Below are positions 1-10,450 of a stretch of 64,000 nt of DNA, one piece after another. The DNA is from Phlebiopsis flavidoalba (taxonomy: Eukaryota; Basidiomycota; Agaricomycetes; Polyporales; Phanerochaetaceae), in assembly GCA_035772785.1 (NCBI GenBank), contig JAOCPU010000019.1, positions 62,001 through 126,000 on the forward strand, read 5' to 3'. Positions within the stretch are counted from its first letter, which is position 1, and every line of letters starts with the position of its first letter. Position numbers and translations under genes: made by a program. The notes below the pieces were generated by a model, which was not told the DNA's origin, did no database searches, and saw only the letters and a list, made by a program, of their open reading frames with translations.

Positions 1-46
1 TATCTTCGCTCCCCTTCTGCAATCCACCCCAGTCTCAGAGCCGAGC

Positions 47-1889
47 ATGTATTCTCCTGGTCCGATCAGAAATCGAGAGGCCCAAAGTACTGCGGTTCGC
101 GAGCATGCGGGCGAAATGGAATGGGCTCCAAGGACCTTGCTTCGCAGCCCTTCACCCAGAACGCTGATGGAAGCCGCCCGTTTGCTCTCGCAGTACAGGG
201 TGAAGAGGATGTGGCAGCCCAAGGAAAGACTCTGAGAATCAAGTTCATTGGCGGAACATCCTACATGTCGAAAAAGGTCCAGTAGTACGCCCCGTTTATG
301 GACGGAATACTCGAACATTCATTTTACGTTTTGTGGAGGACCAGTAATCAGCAGGATATCCATGTTGCTTCGAACCTGGCGCAGTTCTTACTCGGCCTTA
401 AGCACGATGCCTTGCGTAAAAAGCCTGAAGAACCCACAATGAACTTTGGCTGGTTCGGACGACAGTAACCAATCCAAAATGAAGTGTTCTCACGAACAGT
501 CCCTCCACGAGTTTGGGCACGCCCTGTGGTGCGTCCACGAGCATCATGCAGCCAATCACGCCGAAGATCAACTGGCAACAAAGAGCTCGTGTAATCGCTC
601 TTCAACGAACAAGGAAGGATGCTGGCGATAGAACCGACGTAGAATTGAACCTGCTTTACAGCATTCTACACGATCCCGCAAAGCATGGTGTCCAGGGCAC
701 GGAGTTTGACAGCGAAAAAAATCTATCATGGGCATACTCATATCCCCACTCGGATTGGACCCTTGACGGCAATGTGAAGATCCCGCGCAATGACCAACCT
801 CTCCGCACAGATATCGCTGTCAATCACGCGAGATGTTATCCCCAATAATATGCGCGCCTCGAGACCGGCACTCTTCGACGCGAATAATCAAAGGCGCTAC
901 GCTTGGACGTTCACGGCCGGATGGCGCATGCCCCATAAAGGTCAAACTATCCAGTTCATAGCACCCCCACCCCGCTCTCTCCGCCAACATTCAGCTTTTG
1001 GGTCTCAATTGGCTTCGGCTTGAACATACCTCGTATCAATGGTCATGTACGAGAAGTTGGACCGGACGGGAGCGCACACATTGACCGTGAGTCGTGGGTT
1101 GAGGTCGGAACCCCAGCGCTACTTCTGGCTGTGCGTGGCCTCACCATCCCCTCAGACGATAACGAAACATACAATTCGTCACTTCAAGTGCTCAGATCTT
1201 AACCCCCGGAACCACGCCAGCTTATCACTGTCACCTTTGACGTCCCCTACCCCGTGCCCCCCAAAAGTTGTCGTATGGCTAGAATCATTCGACGCAGTAC
1301 CTCGAATTCCTTTCGAGGATTGTTCGTGACGGCCTCAAATATCACCGACCCAGGGTTTCACCATCACCATCGACTCGCTACACGATACAACTCTTTATTC
1401 CGCTAGCGGCAGTGTGGGCTGGCATACTCGAGCGGTCGGCGAGACATTAGAGTGGCGTCTTTGGTAGCACGGACTTTCGTGGCGCCACACAAAAGACCAC
1501 AGGCCTCAGAGGCTGGAATTTGGTTCATCATTGGATTTAAATCCGGTCATGCTATACCAGATACCCCTCTCACGCCCACAACGGCGATGAATGGCTGGGT
1601 GGCGTTTGAAGCTCACCCTTGCTTTCACCGTTGCTCCGCGGTTATTCACGGCCTTCAACTGGTTAGACACGAGGAAACCCATGCGCGAGACCTAGCCTCC
1701 CGCAGGGTCCGTGTAGACGACGGCCATACTACAAAGGCGGATTCTATTGGAAGATGGATACGCCTCTCAATACTACAGACTACGAAGGCAGGAGTGTGCG
1801 TTTTTACCAATAAGGTCAGTACGTCTAGTGGTCCTTGGAGATGGCAGCATGCTGATTTCAATCTGCTTGTTGTTAGGGCTCGCTATTGA
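47..1889 (+). CDS. Zinc metalloprotease (metzincin, M12-like) with C-terminal H-type lectin repeats, frameshifted
   Basis: Probably a secreted zinc peptidase with a carbohydrate-binding tail. The extended zinc site reads HEFGHALWCVHEH (nt 510-548), fitting the metzincin HExxHxxGxxH pattern with an extra Glu-His. Upstream, KTLRIKFIGGTSYM and TMNFGWF match the start of fungal catalytic domains of this type. Downstream, SDWTLDGN and an AxDIA-like stretch match the end of the domain. From about nt 960 the H-type lectin (PF09458-like) pattern appears: VTFDVPYPVPPKVVVWL, then ITDPGF and LYSASGSVGWHT. A further repeat carries VAPRLFTAFNWLDT (about nt 1630-1670). At least five frame changes and a stop after KKVQ break it. 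No signal peptide is visible because the 5' end is unclear or lies off the window. It could be a pseudogene, but genes nearby are equally shifted. Family assignment is firm; integrity is not. Confidence 0.72.
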
Positions 1890-2345
1890 ATTTCACCTCG
1901 ACCAATGCTGAAAAAATTATCTATGTTCTTAACTTTAGGGGGTTGCGACCCTAGCTTGGGGTTCTAGCACTCAGGCAGATGCTTGTCCTCACCTATCGAT
2001 CTTGTCTATGCACTCTTGGCACTAAGTATTCTCCCCGCTCCCACCCGGTACGACTTATTGCATTTTAGCTATCATCGGTTTGTCAAATCTTTGTTGCAGT
2101 ATATATTTTTGAACTTCGTGAGACTGATTTCTCTACTGTACCACAATATTTAGCAGCTGGATTTATGTGCGAATTTCGCCGCTAAATCCGCTCAACACTA
2201 CAAAACCTTCCATTTACAGGCGCTCACCATCGTGAGATGTCAGGATTATCTCTGGCGCCCTCAAGAGTCTTTTGCTCGCGACTCTCATCCACTCCCTCTC
2301 CTTGACGCGACTTGAACAACAGTTCTCTTAGTAACTAATCCTAAG
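1890..2345. other. Intergenic stretch
   Basis: No coding signal seen. It holds the 3' flank of the metalloprotease gene and the presumed promoter of the adenosine kinase gene. Pyrimidine-rich runs just before the adenosine kinase ATG fit a fungal core promoter. No TATA box stands out. Confidence 0.4.
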
Positions 2346-3801
2346 ATGTCCGCGCACAGACCTACCCCCTCTTCTGCGTGGGAAACCCCCTCCTCGATAT
2401 CCAGGTCTACAACGGCGAGGAGATCCTCAAGAAATATGACCTTAAGGCAAACGACGCTATCCTCGCAGAGGAGAAGCATGCGCCTCTGTGGGTCAAATAC
2501 AGTGCTTGCAAGGGTATAGATACTCATTTCTATATAGCTATGACGAACTTGTGAAGAACTACGAGGTCACCTATGTCGCAGGCGGCGCGTCTCAGAACGC
2601 TGCTCGTGGAGCCGCGGTGCGTTTATCTACATTAGCGTTCACGACAGATTCTTATCGAGACGCCGATAGTATGTACTATCCCCCCAACTCAGTGGTTTAC
2701 GCTGGCTGCGTCGGCAACGATGAGCTCGCTGAGCAGCTCAATGGCCGCGAACAAGCGCGAGGGTCTGCACCAGGTCTACCAGGTCAAGGAGGGTGAGAAG
2801 ACGGGTGCGTGCGGTGGTCGTTATTACTGGACACAACCGGTATGTAGTATCAGAAAGGATTTGGAGCCCTCGTTCAAAAAAAACGTTATTGCATAGCTCT
2901 CTACTGGTCACCACCCTGCGTGCCTGGCGGAAAAGTTCGAGAAGGCTCACCTCACTCTCGCCTCCCCAGAGGTCGCCGCCCCCCGTCGCGAGGCGCAAAG
3001 GTCTTTTACGTTGAAGGCTTCTTCCTCACCCACGGTACCGAGTCAGTGCTCGAGATTAGCAAGAAAGCCTCCGAGGCCAGCAAGGTCCTGTGTGAATTTC
3101 CTCACGTTTTCGCGGCATCCTGCTGACCCGACATCGCTTCATCTTCACAGGTCTTTTGTTCTGAACCTCTCAGCGCCCTTCATCCCCCCAGTTCTTCGGT
3201 GTCCAGCTCCAGCAGCAGGTCATCCCCTACGCGACAAGAATCATCATCGGGCAACGATCCGGACCGAGGTCAGAGGCTTGGGTATTCGCACGCGCGACCG
3301 GCCTGCCGAACAAGGATACCCGCGGCGGTCGCCAGGTTCGCCTCGCGACCAGCCCAAGGCCAACCCCGCACGCCCCCGCCACCGGTCATCATCACGCACG
3401 GTGCGCAGAGCACCACGGTCGTCACCCAGGACGAGCCGGACAACGCGAAGGTCTACGCCGTGCACAGCGCGCTCTCGGGTTGGACGCCGAGATCGTCGAC
3501 ACGCTGCAAACGCGCGGGGCGACGCGTTCGCCCACCAGGTGGCTGGTTCTTGGGCGGGAGGTATGTCATCTCGGCAAAGGTGTGAGCGTTATCAGCGCGC
3601 CGAGCTGCCGCGGTGCTTTGAGGAGTGCGTGGAGGGCGGGCCACAAGAGGTGCTGTGGGGCCCGTGACCTCGATGTGTGTGTCCCGAGCCAGTCGCATGC
3701 TGGTGAGCCCAATCAACATCCTGGGCGAATAGCTCTCTGACTTGCGCTATGACAGGTCGGCCCCCAGTACAAAAGTGGCCAAAGGTCCAGATCGCCTCTA
3801 A
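2346..3801 (+). CDS. ADO1: Adenosine kinase (PfkB family)
   Basis: Phosphorylates adenosine to AMP in the cytosol, feeding purine salvage and keeping the methyl cycle running. The N-terminus reads TYPLFCVGNPLLDIQVY and is followed by the nucleoside-binding AGGASQNAARGA. Then come VVYAGCVGNDELAEQL, the segment AKVFYVEGFFLTHGTESV and LNLSAPFIPQFF. The PfkB signature 2 region survives as a GDAFA core near nt 3520. The C-terminus is KWPKVQI before TAA. Introns can be placed at 2488-2537, 2617-2669 and 2840-2896, and another ends near 3149. About six one- or two-base shifts occur, the first only a few codons after ATG (MSA...QTYPL) and the last at an A run in the penultimate exon segment. The stop at 3799-3801 assumes the last shift is an error. 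Length agrees with the usual ~345 residues. Identity is very secure; exon edges are approximate. Confidence 0.93.
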
Positions 3802-4373
3802 ACGTTTGTCTCTGTCCGATAGCAATTTTCTCTGCCGCTCTCAACAGCATCTCCATCGTGTTTCAACCACACCTGCATCATCCGCTCTCCACAGCTAAAA
3901 TGTTATCAGTAGCTCATACCTGTTTCTGCGTTGATCTAAAGAAGTCACGTACGCACACATACCCTCGCAGTGAAAGGGATTAGCAGAGATTTAACCCTTG
4001 CATAGTGTACTAGTATACAAATGATTATTAGATGCCACAATCCGAAGTTCGAGTGCGAATACAAGCTATACAGTTCCCGATAAATATACGTAGGTACGAG
4101 GCAAAAGAAATTCCAGAAAACAGATATGCGAAATGTTGACGTCCATAATCCAGGAAAGATGACGAAGAAAAGCCCAGAAAACAGATCTGCGGCGTAGTGT
4201 TGACGTCCATAATCACGGGGAAAATGTGTGAAGAACTAGGAAGGCGAGGCGAGAGACTCTACAGTCAAAAGCATTCAGCTAGTAGATTACATCAGTGGGT
4301 GAAATCCCAGGTAAAATAACGCCCAAGGTGCGACGATAACTGGGGCTAAGCACTCAAAGTGTCACTGTCGCGT
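3802..4373. other. Convergent intergenic region
   Basis: Lies between the 3' ends of the adenosine kinase gene (+) and the zinc-finger gene (-). It is AT-richer than its flanks. The only structure seen is an imperfect direct repeat, listed separately. Confidence 0.4.
4113..4214. repeat. Imperfect 38/41-nt direct repeat
   Basis: Two copies, 4113-4150 and 4174-4214. They share CCAGAAAACAGAT.TGCG at the left and GTTGACGTCCATAATC at the right. The second copy carries a short insertion between the two halves. A short spacer separates them. It looks like a small tandem duplication in non-coding DNA. Confidence 0.75.
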
Positions 4374-6158
4374 TCAAGACTCCTCGTTTCGCAGCAGCTT
4401 GGGCTCGTCCAGGCTGACATGGGCAGCACCTGGTGTCTCATCTACGCGTCTCCAGGAGCAACGGTGGCTCAGCATGCTCCACCGTATCACCGTGCACGTC
4501 GTCTTCAGTGCCTCACTTGCGTTCGCAGAAGCCTCGCCGTCAGGGCTCACCCTCCGCGTCCCTCGCTACACCCAAAAAAAAAAAAAAAAACCCCCCCCCC
4601 CCCCCCGTCGCTTCGATCGTCGCCCGCCATCATCGACAGCATCTTCCGCAGGTGGTGACACAGACTTGTTGCTTCAGCGTCGGGGGAAGCCGAGGGACGA
4701 AGCCTCTCCCGGCGGGTTTGGAGGTGCGCCTGCGTACATGGGGTAGACGAGTGGCGTGTAATGGAGAGGTACTCGGGTGGGATAGGCGGCATGGGATATC
4801 CAGGGTACGGCGGGACGGGCACCAAGCGGCGTCCCGGGGTGTCACGGTAGTATGGGGACGGCGCATAGTATGGTGCGGGAATGTAGATGACGCCTGGTGG
4901 CATGCCCGCCGCCCAGGGAGGAAACATTGGGTAGAAGCCCTGCGGTGCGGCGGGCAGTTTCGATCCAGGAGGCGGAGCGGCGGGGTTACTTGAGCTGGAC
5001 GCGCCTTTCGACGAGCTGCCTGCCCACATCGCCGCTTTGAGTCTCTGTAGACGGCGTGATAGCGAGTGGGCGAGATGCATAGGTGCGCCAAGCCTAAACA
5101 AACAAACATGTTACATCAAGATTATCAACAAAACAATGGCAAAACATACTGGGATGCATCGTAAGGTTCCGTGGCACCGTGACACGTCGGTAGTGGCTCT
5201 TGCGGGGAGATGGAGGTACATTTCCCGCAAGACCGCTATCCAAACTAACTGACTACCCTGCTGGATGCTTCACACAGGAGGCGCCGCGGATTGAGAGCTT
5301 ATGCCTTCCGCGCTTGCACTCGCGGATGTGGACCTCGCCGAGGCCGAGCCTTCCCGCAGCTTGTCCGCACTGTCGACAAGAATCGAGCACTCGAAGTGCT
5401 GTCGCCATCTGGCTCAACGATATACACCATTATAGTGCCTAGGCAGACATGAATATATAGACAACAATGCCTTGACAAAATCCTACTGGCCAAGGACGGC
5501 GCGGCCGCCGGAGGACGGAAACTACGATTGCGCACCTCGAACGTTGATGCCGTCTCAGCGCATCTGTCTGAACGCGAATTGGTTTATTCGCGAGCACGCG
5601 GACAAGCACTACGCAAGCGTGACACGCACCCTCGTAAAGCTGGAGTCACACTGCGGGCACGAGCTGCCGACATATTTGCTTCCGCTCAGATCACAGGCAC
5701 GGACGACGAGACGGACCGCGGAGCACGTACAAAGCGGGGATCGTGTATGCGACTGGTTGGTCGTCCGCTGATGCCTCTTGAGATCGGCCCTCGCGCATGA
5801 ACACCTTGCTGCAGCCGTGGATCTTGCATGGCCACGCGCTGGGGTCAGACGGTGATTTCTTCTTCGCAGTCGCCGCGGGCCCTCGGCGAGCTTGAGCTGG
5901 GAAGTTCCTTCTTGTCGTCGGGCTGCAGGGCGCGATCAGCCACTGAGGCGGTGGCGCAGGTGGCTGAGGTCTAGCAGGCTCACCGTCTGCTTCAGATGCG
6001 CGCGGGACCATCGCATATATACAAGTAGCTGTGATTGCAGCGACACTGAGCACTGCTTGGGGTCGCTGGCGGCGCGGCGCGGCGCGTCGAGGGCACTGGC
6101 TGAGATGGCGAGGGCAGCGTCGGCGAATCAAAGAGGCGCGGCGGCTATTCAATATCAC
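4374..6158 (-). CDS. C2H2 zinc-finger protein (putative transcription factor)
   Basis: Likely a nuclear DNA-binding regulator. Read from 6158 downward, an Arg/Pro-rich N-terminus leads to a first finger, CKIHGCSKVF...DLKRHQRTTN..H (about nt 5855-5735). A second finger reads CPQCDSSFTR, is interrupted by a ~63-nt intron (GTGCGT...TTCAG, about nt 5650-5588), then continues TDALRRHQRSRC. CPQCDxSFTRxDALRRHQRSxC is a common basidiomycete finger. The remainder is disordered: Ser/Gly/Pro-rich, then a Pro/Tyr-rich block with YIPAPYYAPSPYY and VPPYPGYPMPPIPPEY (about nt 4930-4750). The last exon contains an A17C16 tract. With a frame change there, the gene ends at 4374-4376. One frameshift falls inside finger 1. 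Start and total length are uncertain; the DNA target is unknown. Confidence 0.72.
4574..4606 (+). repeat. A17-C16 homopolymer junction
   Basis: Seventeen A followed directly by sixteen C. It falls in the 3' coding part of the zinc-finger gene on the other strand, where it would read as Gly then Phe runs. Such a tract is very prone to slippage, so its length and the frame after it cannot be trusted. Confidence 0.9.
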
Positions 6159-6412
6159 ACGTCACATCAGTCACGAAGTGGACCCGTGGAAAACACCAGG
6201 AAAACATGTTGAATAGACTGAATCTGTGGATGCGAAGGGATGAAATACTCGAACGAAGAGGCCGTGGCATGTCTACAAGGTGGTATGAAATATAGAGAAA
6301 TATCTCATCTCGCTATAGCCTATGACGCAGCCAGGGTGATAAATTCTCAGTCAGTGACGGAGGTTCGTCGACTGGACCGTTAGAGACGCAGATACCTTCA
6401 GGCAGGCGACCT

Positions 6413-6877
6413 TTGCAGGTCATAGACAAATTTACCGCAGGCTTGCAGAATATTTACGACGTCGTTGTCCCACCGCTAGGTCAACTTGCTACTCTACAAC
6501 GCTTAGTCAGCATGATGACGCAGCAGCTGCACGAAGCACACTCCAAAAACGGCAAGTGTCGCGGCTTTGACTGTCTGTGTTTGGACCGGCGTCTGCCGTG
6601 GAGGCTGGCTTCGGGCACGATAAAACGAACCAGACTGCCGTCAGCTCCCCCCACTCTCTTTCTCTCTCTACCACAAACATCCCAGCAACAACGACATTCC
6701 AACGGCGGCACCTACACCCTCGCGGCACATCGACGAACACGTACGTCGCACAACTGGCATGATGATCGACTGCTGTTCTTCCACTCATGCAATGTTACTC
6801 AGCTCGGTCGCCCCTCCGTCGCCAAGGCTCGCTATCCTTCCCCCGTGCCGACTGCTGGATGCCGTGCTGCGGCATAA
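6413..6877 (+). CDS. Hypothetical protein (weak candidate)
   Basis: An open stretch beginning MQVIDKFTAGLQNIYDVVVP, followed by a helical, amphipathic segment (QLATLQRLVSMMTQQLHEAH). The first half has coding-like composition; the second half is low quality and may be out of frame or intronic. A CAG lies directly before GTCATAGAC, so the first visible part could be an internal exon. I do not recognise a family. It may be part of a larger unresolved gene extending right. Confidence 0.25.
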   Translation: MQVIDKFTAGLQNIYDVVVPPLGQLATLQRLVSMMTQQLHEAHSKNGKCRGFDCLCLDRRLPWRLASGTIKRTRLPSAPPTLFLSLPQTSQQQRHSNGGTYTLAAHRRTRTSHNWHDDRLLFFHSCNVTQLGRPSVAKARYPSPVPTAGCRAAA

Positions 6878-8118
6878 GGTATAGTATCTAACCGCCATAG
6901 TTTTTAGGCATCCGCCCGCCGAGTCCGTCGCGTCCGTCCCAGCCACCCTTCGTTCGGAGTCCGCTTAGGTCGTTGTAGATACATGGTTTGGGGTTCGGTT
7001 GGGCGTCGGTGATGAGTTCCTTGAGTCGAGGCCAAGTCTGCTATTGCTGTGGGGGAACCACTCCTACGGCGTGAGCAGCGGTCCTTGAAGCGACCCGAGA
7101 CGACAGCGACGCCCGCACGAGGAAGCCGACCCGGCCAGCCGCACCCACCACACGCGCATGACCAACGGAGCAACGGTCAGCACGCCCACAGGAGGAGCAT
7201 CCTCGGGCAGTGGGACTACGGTGACTGAGACCAGCTCGTGTCGGGACCGCCCCTTCGGAAGGGGGGTTTGTAGAGCCCACCGAGCCAGGCGGCGGGCCGT
7301 CTAGTCCGCGCGTTGGGCATGGCCGGGCGGAATGAACGATGTTCCCTACCATCCTCGTGCGGGTGCTGGCTCCAACGTTGAGGCCTAGTCTTTGGGTGAG
7401 TGTCATGTAGAGTCTCTAGGTTGTACTAGTGCTGACTGATTTTGTTGCATCGTGTAGTCGCTTTAAGCTCAAGGTATCTGAGGCGAAATTCTTGATTTCC
7501 CCGTTTACATTGTCGTTTCTGCTTTTGCGTCGTTTGCGTCGTTTGCGTCGTTTGCGTCGCGTTTATTGTCTCGTTCGAACTTTCCATCCTTCTTCTGTCT
7601 GGGGCGGTGCAACATCGACTCGTTGACTCAGGAAACAGGGACGGCTCTGGGCTTCCCGGATGATTGACGTTATTTCATGGTCCCTAGCTAAATGTGCTAG
7701 GGATCTATCGTATATATTGCAGATGAGTCGGCTTCTGTTTGTTGTCTGAGGCAAAAATATTGACCAGCCTATATCTAGAGAATCATATGCGGCCCGGGTG
7801 CAGTAATGGCACGTCCCTTCTGTAACGTCTTGAGCGTTATAGGGCTTGTTCAGTACGAAGTTTGTCCTTCCGCGCTTCGCGTGGCCACTTGTCTTGTGTC
7901 TCCTCTCGCTCATGTATATACGGCTCTCTTGCGGAACCAATGCCAGCACGGGGCACCTTACTCGAAACCTCTTCGTGTGCTTGGGAGACTGCGATCGAAA
8001 CGTCTACGAAGCAATAGGATGTGTAGAAAGATGGTTATCCTTGGTATGGCGCCGCTTGTGCGACTAATACTAAGTATCAATGATCGATAGCGACGGTATC
8101 CAAGGTTTATGGGCCCTA
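6878..8118. other. Unresolved 1.2-kb region
   Basis: No gene can be supported. The 6900-7400 part is GC-rich and open in several frames on both strands, including a plus-strand Ser/Thr-rich stretch (TVSTPTGGASSGSGTTVTET), which is not enough for a call. 7440-8100 holds short open frames only, and the 9-nt repeat at 7524-7559. Confidence 0.35.
7524..7559. repeat. 9-nt tandem repeat, four perfect units
   Basis: TTTGCGTCG is repeated four times without mismatch. It is in phase with a possible Arg-Leu-Arg reading on the plus strand, but no gene is established here, so I treat it as a minisatellite-like repeat. Confidence 0.9.
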
Positions 8119-9790
8119 CTATAAATCAAGATATGGGTCAATCTGGTAGCGGAGTACTGGACGTGATCTGGGCATACAACGCTGTAGTTCAGCAGCTAGG
8201 GTTTCAAACCTGTCCGAGTACACACTGTTCGGTGCGAAACCCACGATCCTGACCAATCTACACCGGTGAAGGCCGGACAAAATCATGTCGGCGAGTGCCC
8301 AGTCGAGGTGATCGTATGTCCAGCCCAAGTTGAGTCGGAAAGTGACCGCGTGGGCGTACGAATAGCTTTGCGATTCGTCTTCTGGATCATCTGAATCACG
8401 GCTGCGAGGGTATCTGTGCATATCAAAGACGATTTGGCAGCCTTGCAAGATGTGACGCCAATGCGCTATGGTCAGCTGACATGCTCCTGCACAGGGGGAC
8501 ACGACGTTCAATGATCCATAAATTTGACACAAGTATCGCGCCTCACCATCATTGTCCTTGTGGATTAGTGTACCACTGTGATCCCCGGGATTTTGAGAAG
8601 CAAACATCCAGTGTACTAATGCCACAATTGTTGGCATATCCGTGGAGATTTGGTTAGGGTCGCCAGTACGTTGACGGGAATAGCATGACCCTGTGGCGGG
8701 GGGTGCAGCAAGTATCCAAGACAGTGGCCAAGCTGCTGAGGAGTCAACGACTCTCACATGCGTGATATGATGGAATGCGGCATTTAATGAGGGTACAGAT
8801 GAAGGGTCCGGGTTACCTCGCCAGCTTACATCGCTGAGAATGAGGTTTTTGAGGCGAGCGAGGGGACCAATGAGTGCCAAAAGGGAATGGAATGTGGGTA
8901 AGTCATAGCCTCTGAGATTAAGCGTGCTGAGATTGTGGAGAGAGCGAATTTTGACTCGAAGAGTCAGCGGGAAGCTTCGGAAATTACTGACGGAATTCAA
9001 GGACTTGGTGTTGTACTCGAGTTGTTGCAGATTCGGGAGCAGGCTGAACAGTGTCGCACACATGAGTGGCGAGGTTTCCGACAAAACAAAAAGGTGGTGG
9101 ATATGCGGAGCCAGCCAACTTGATAAAGGCGAACGAACAATGTCGTTCAAGAAAGATATATCCGCCCCCCCCCCCCCCCCCCCCCCCCTCCCCCCCCCAC
9201 CCCCTCTGGAGGACCACAGATGTAGGGAGTGGAAAAGAAAGGGCCTCCATCGACGCGACCATCCCCGAGATGTAACGGAGATTTGGGAGATGAAATGGGC
9301 AATGTCCAGAGCCTGAACATCAGGCTCCAATGTCAACAGGTGTGTCCAAGATGACGTTCCATACGTCGTATGGTAAGGATGCGCACAGCTCGCGAGTTTA
9401 TCGACCCACGGCGGGAGAGGCTTTCCAAGCTGTACGATTCCTTCAGCCAAGACGAAGCGAAGCTCCATCAAGCGTAATCCGCTGCTCAACGTTGCACGTG
9501 GAGCAAAGTGTCCGACCTGCTTCATGATCCTTTGGAGCTGCAACCGAAGTCGGACAAACCGGCCAGGTTGTGTATGCATGTCTCTCGGCTCCGGGATGGC
9601 GGAGAAGCTCCTGGGGGTTGCTCTAACGAGCGATGCGTCCCGCCATGCAGCGACAGCCTGCCAGTCACAGTTGGCGACGAGAAGCGCATGAAGCGTTTCT
9701 CATAGTCATCGTCTGCAACGAGAGCCATGCGACGGCGTCCCAGTCGAGTAGTATTGGTATCGCCAAGCCTTCAAGACCACATTCTGTGAT
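8119..9790 (-). CDS. F-box/LRR-like protein of the basidiomycete type
   Basis: Likely a substrate adaptor or orphan F-box-like protein. A 486-residue open stretch (9579-8119) shows repeated leucine-rich strands such as FSLLPNLQQLEYNTKSLNSV, LHNLSTLNLRGYDLPTFHSL and LARLKNLILSDVSW. The C-terminal half (ARYLCQIYGSLNVVSP, FRLNLGWTYDHLDWALADMI) is of the kind common in Agaricomycete F-box families. Upstream the frame continues as LLVANCDWQAVAAWRDASLV and, after a shift, LAIPILLDWDAVAW, so the real start lies beyond 9700. No clear F-box was found at the N-terminus. The poly-C tract at 9165-9198 reads as a poly-Gly insertion between two otherwise good segments. The next gene upstream (+, 10451) is divergent. 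Confidence 0.65.
9162..9206 (+). repeat. Poly-C tract inside coding sequence
   Basis: About 24 C, a single T, nine C, then A and more C. On the coding (minus) strand it gives an interrupted poly-glycine run inside the F-box/LRR-like protein. The true length is unreliable. Confidence 0.9.
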
Positions 9791-10450
9791 GTTGAGCAAA
9801 AACATTGGTGAGCTTGGTATGACCAGAGGGGGTAAACAACCTGGGCGACCCGGAATTTAGGTGATCTTCGACTTGAAGTGAGTTGTGCGCAGGGACGATT
9901 ATCATAATCCCTGTTGAGAATATGTGAAGCGCTTCTAACGCAATCGCGATGAGTCGTGTGCACGAGGCCACCATGGCTGTGCTGCCTGGGGGACCCGTGT
10001 CGGAGTGTCGAGGTTAGGTCGCGTACTTGCACAAGCTCGTCGCGGCGCCATCAATTGAAGAGGCGAGACCAAGCGCCCAATCAAATCTTCAGATCTCAGA
10101 GTAGACTCGCACCGATTATTACGCCTTGTACCCTTTGACGATGTTGGGACCCATAACATCTCGTTCTACTCTCGTTTTCTCCGTATTTATCGCGCACGAA
10201 GTTGCGGTTTTTGGAACGAACTCGTTATTTTGCAAAGCGTCTCGCCATCTTTACACGTGCAAAAGGCCTGTCAACTACAGCACTGCCCCGGACAGCCTGA
10301 GTTCCCAGATACAAAGGTAGCCTAGTATCCCGCAGTCCATCCCCTCTACAGCGACTCACCCTATTACTTCCAGTTCTGACCTAGCTTCCGCCAACTTTCC
10401 ATTGCAACAAACATCACATCCAGTACAAAAAGCAGGACAACTACGAGCTC
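9791..10450. other. 5' flank shared by two divergent genes
   Basis: Lies between the F-box-like gene (-) and the CCCH gene (+). The part next to 9790 may still contain 5' exons of the F-box-like gene (for example the frame reading SGSPRLFTPSGHTKLTNVF), but I cannot fix a start. The right part should hold the CCCH promoter; TACAAAAAGCAGGACAACTA just before its ATG could already be transcribed leader. Confidence 0.35.

Noticed and set aside
1360..1385. Run of histidines (HHHH) in one frame near the lectin repeat
   Set aside because: Produced by a frame shift; the neighbouring frame gives the lectin motif GFTITIDS.
7041..7406. 121-codon minus-strand frame
   Set aside because: GC-rich DNA open in most frames; composition (Arg/Ser/Gly/Val) is what chance gives here.
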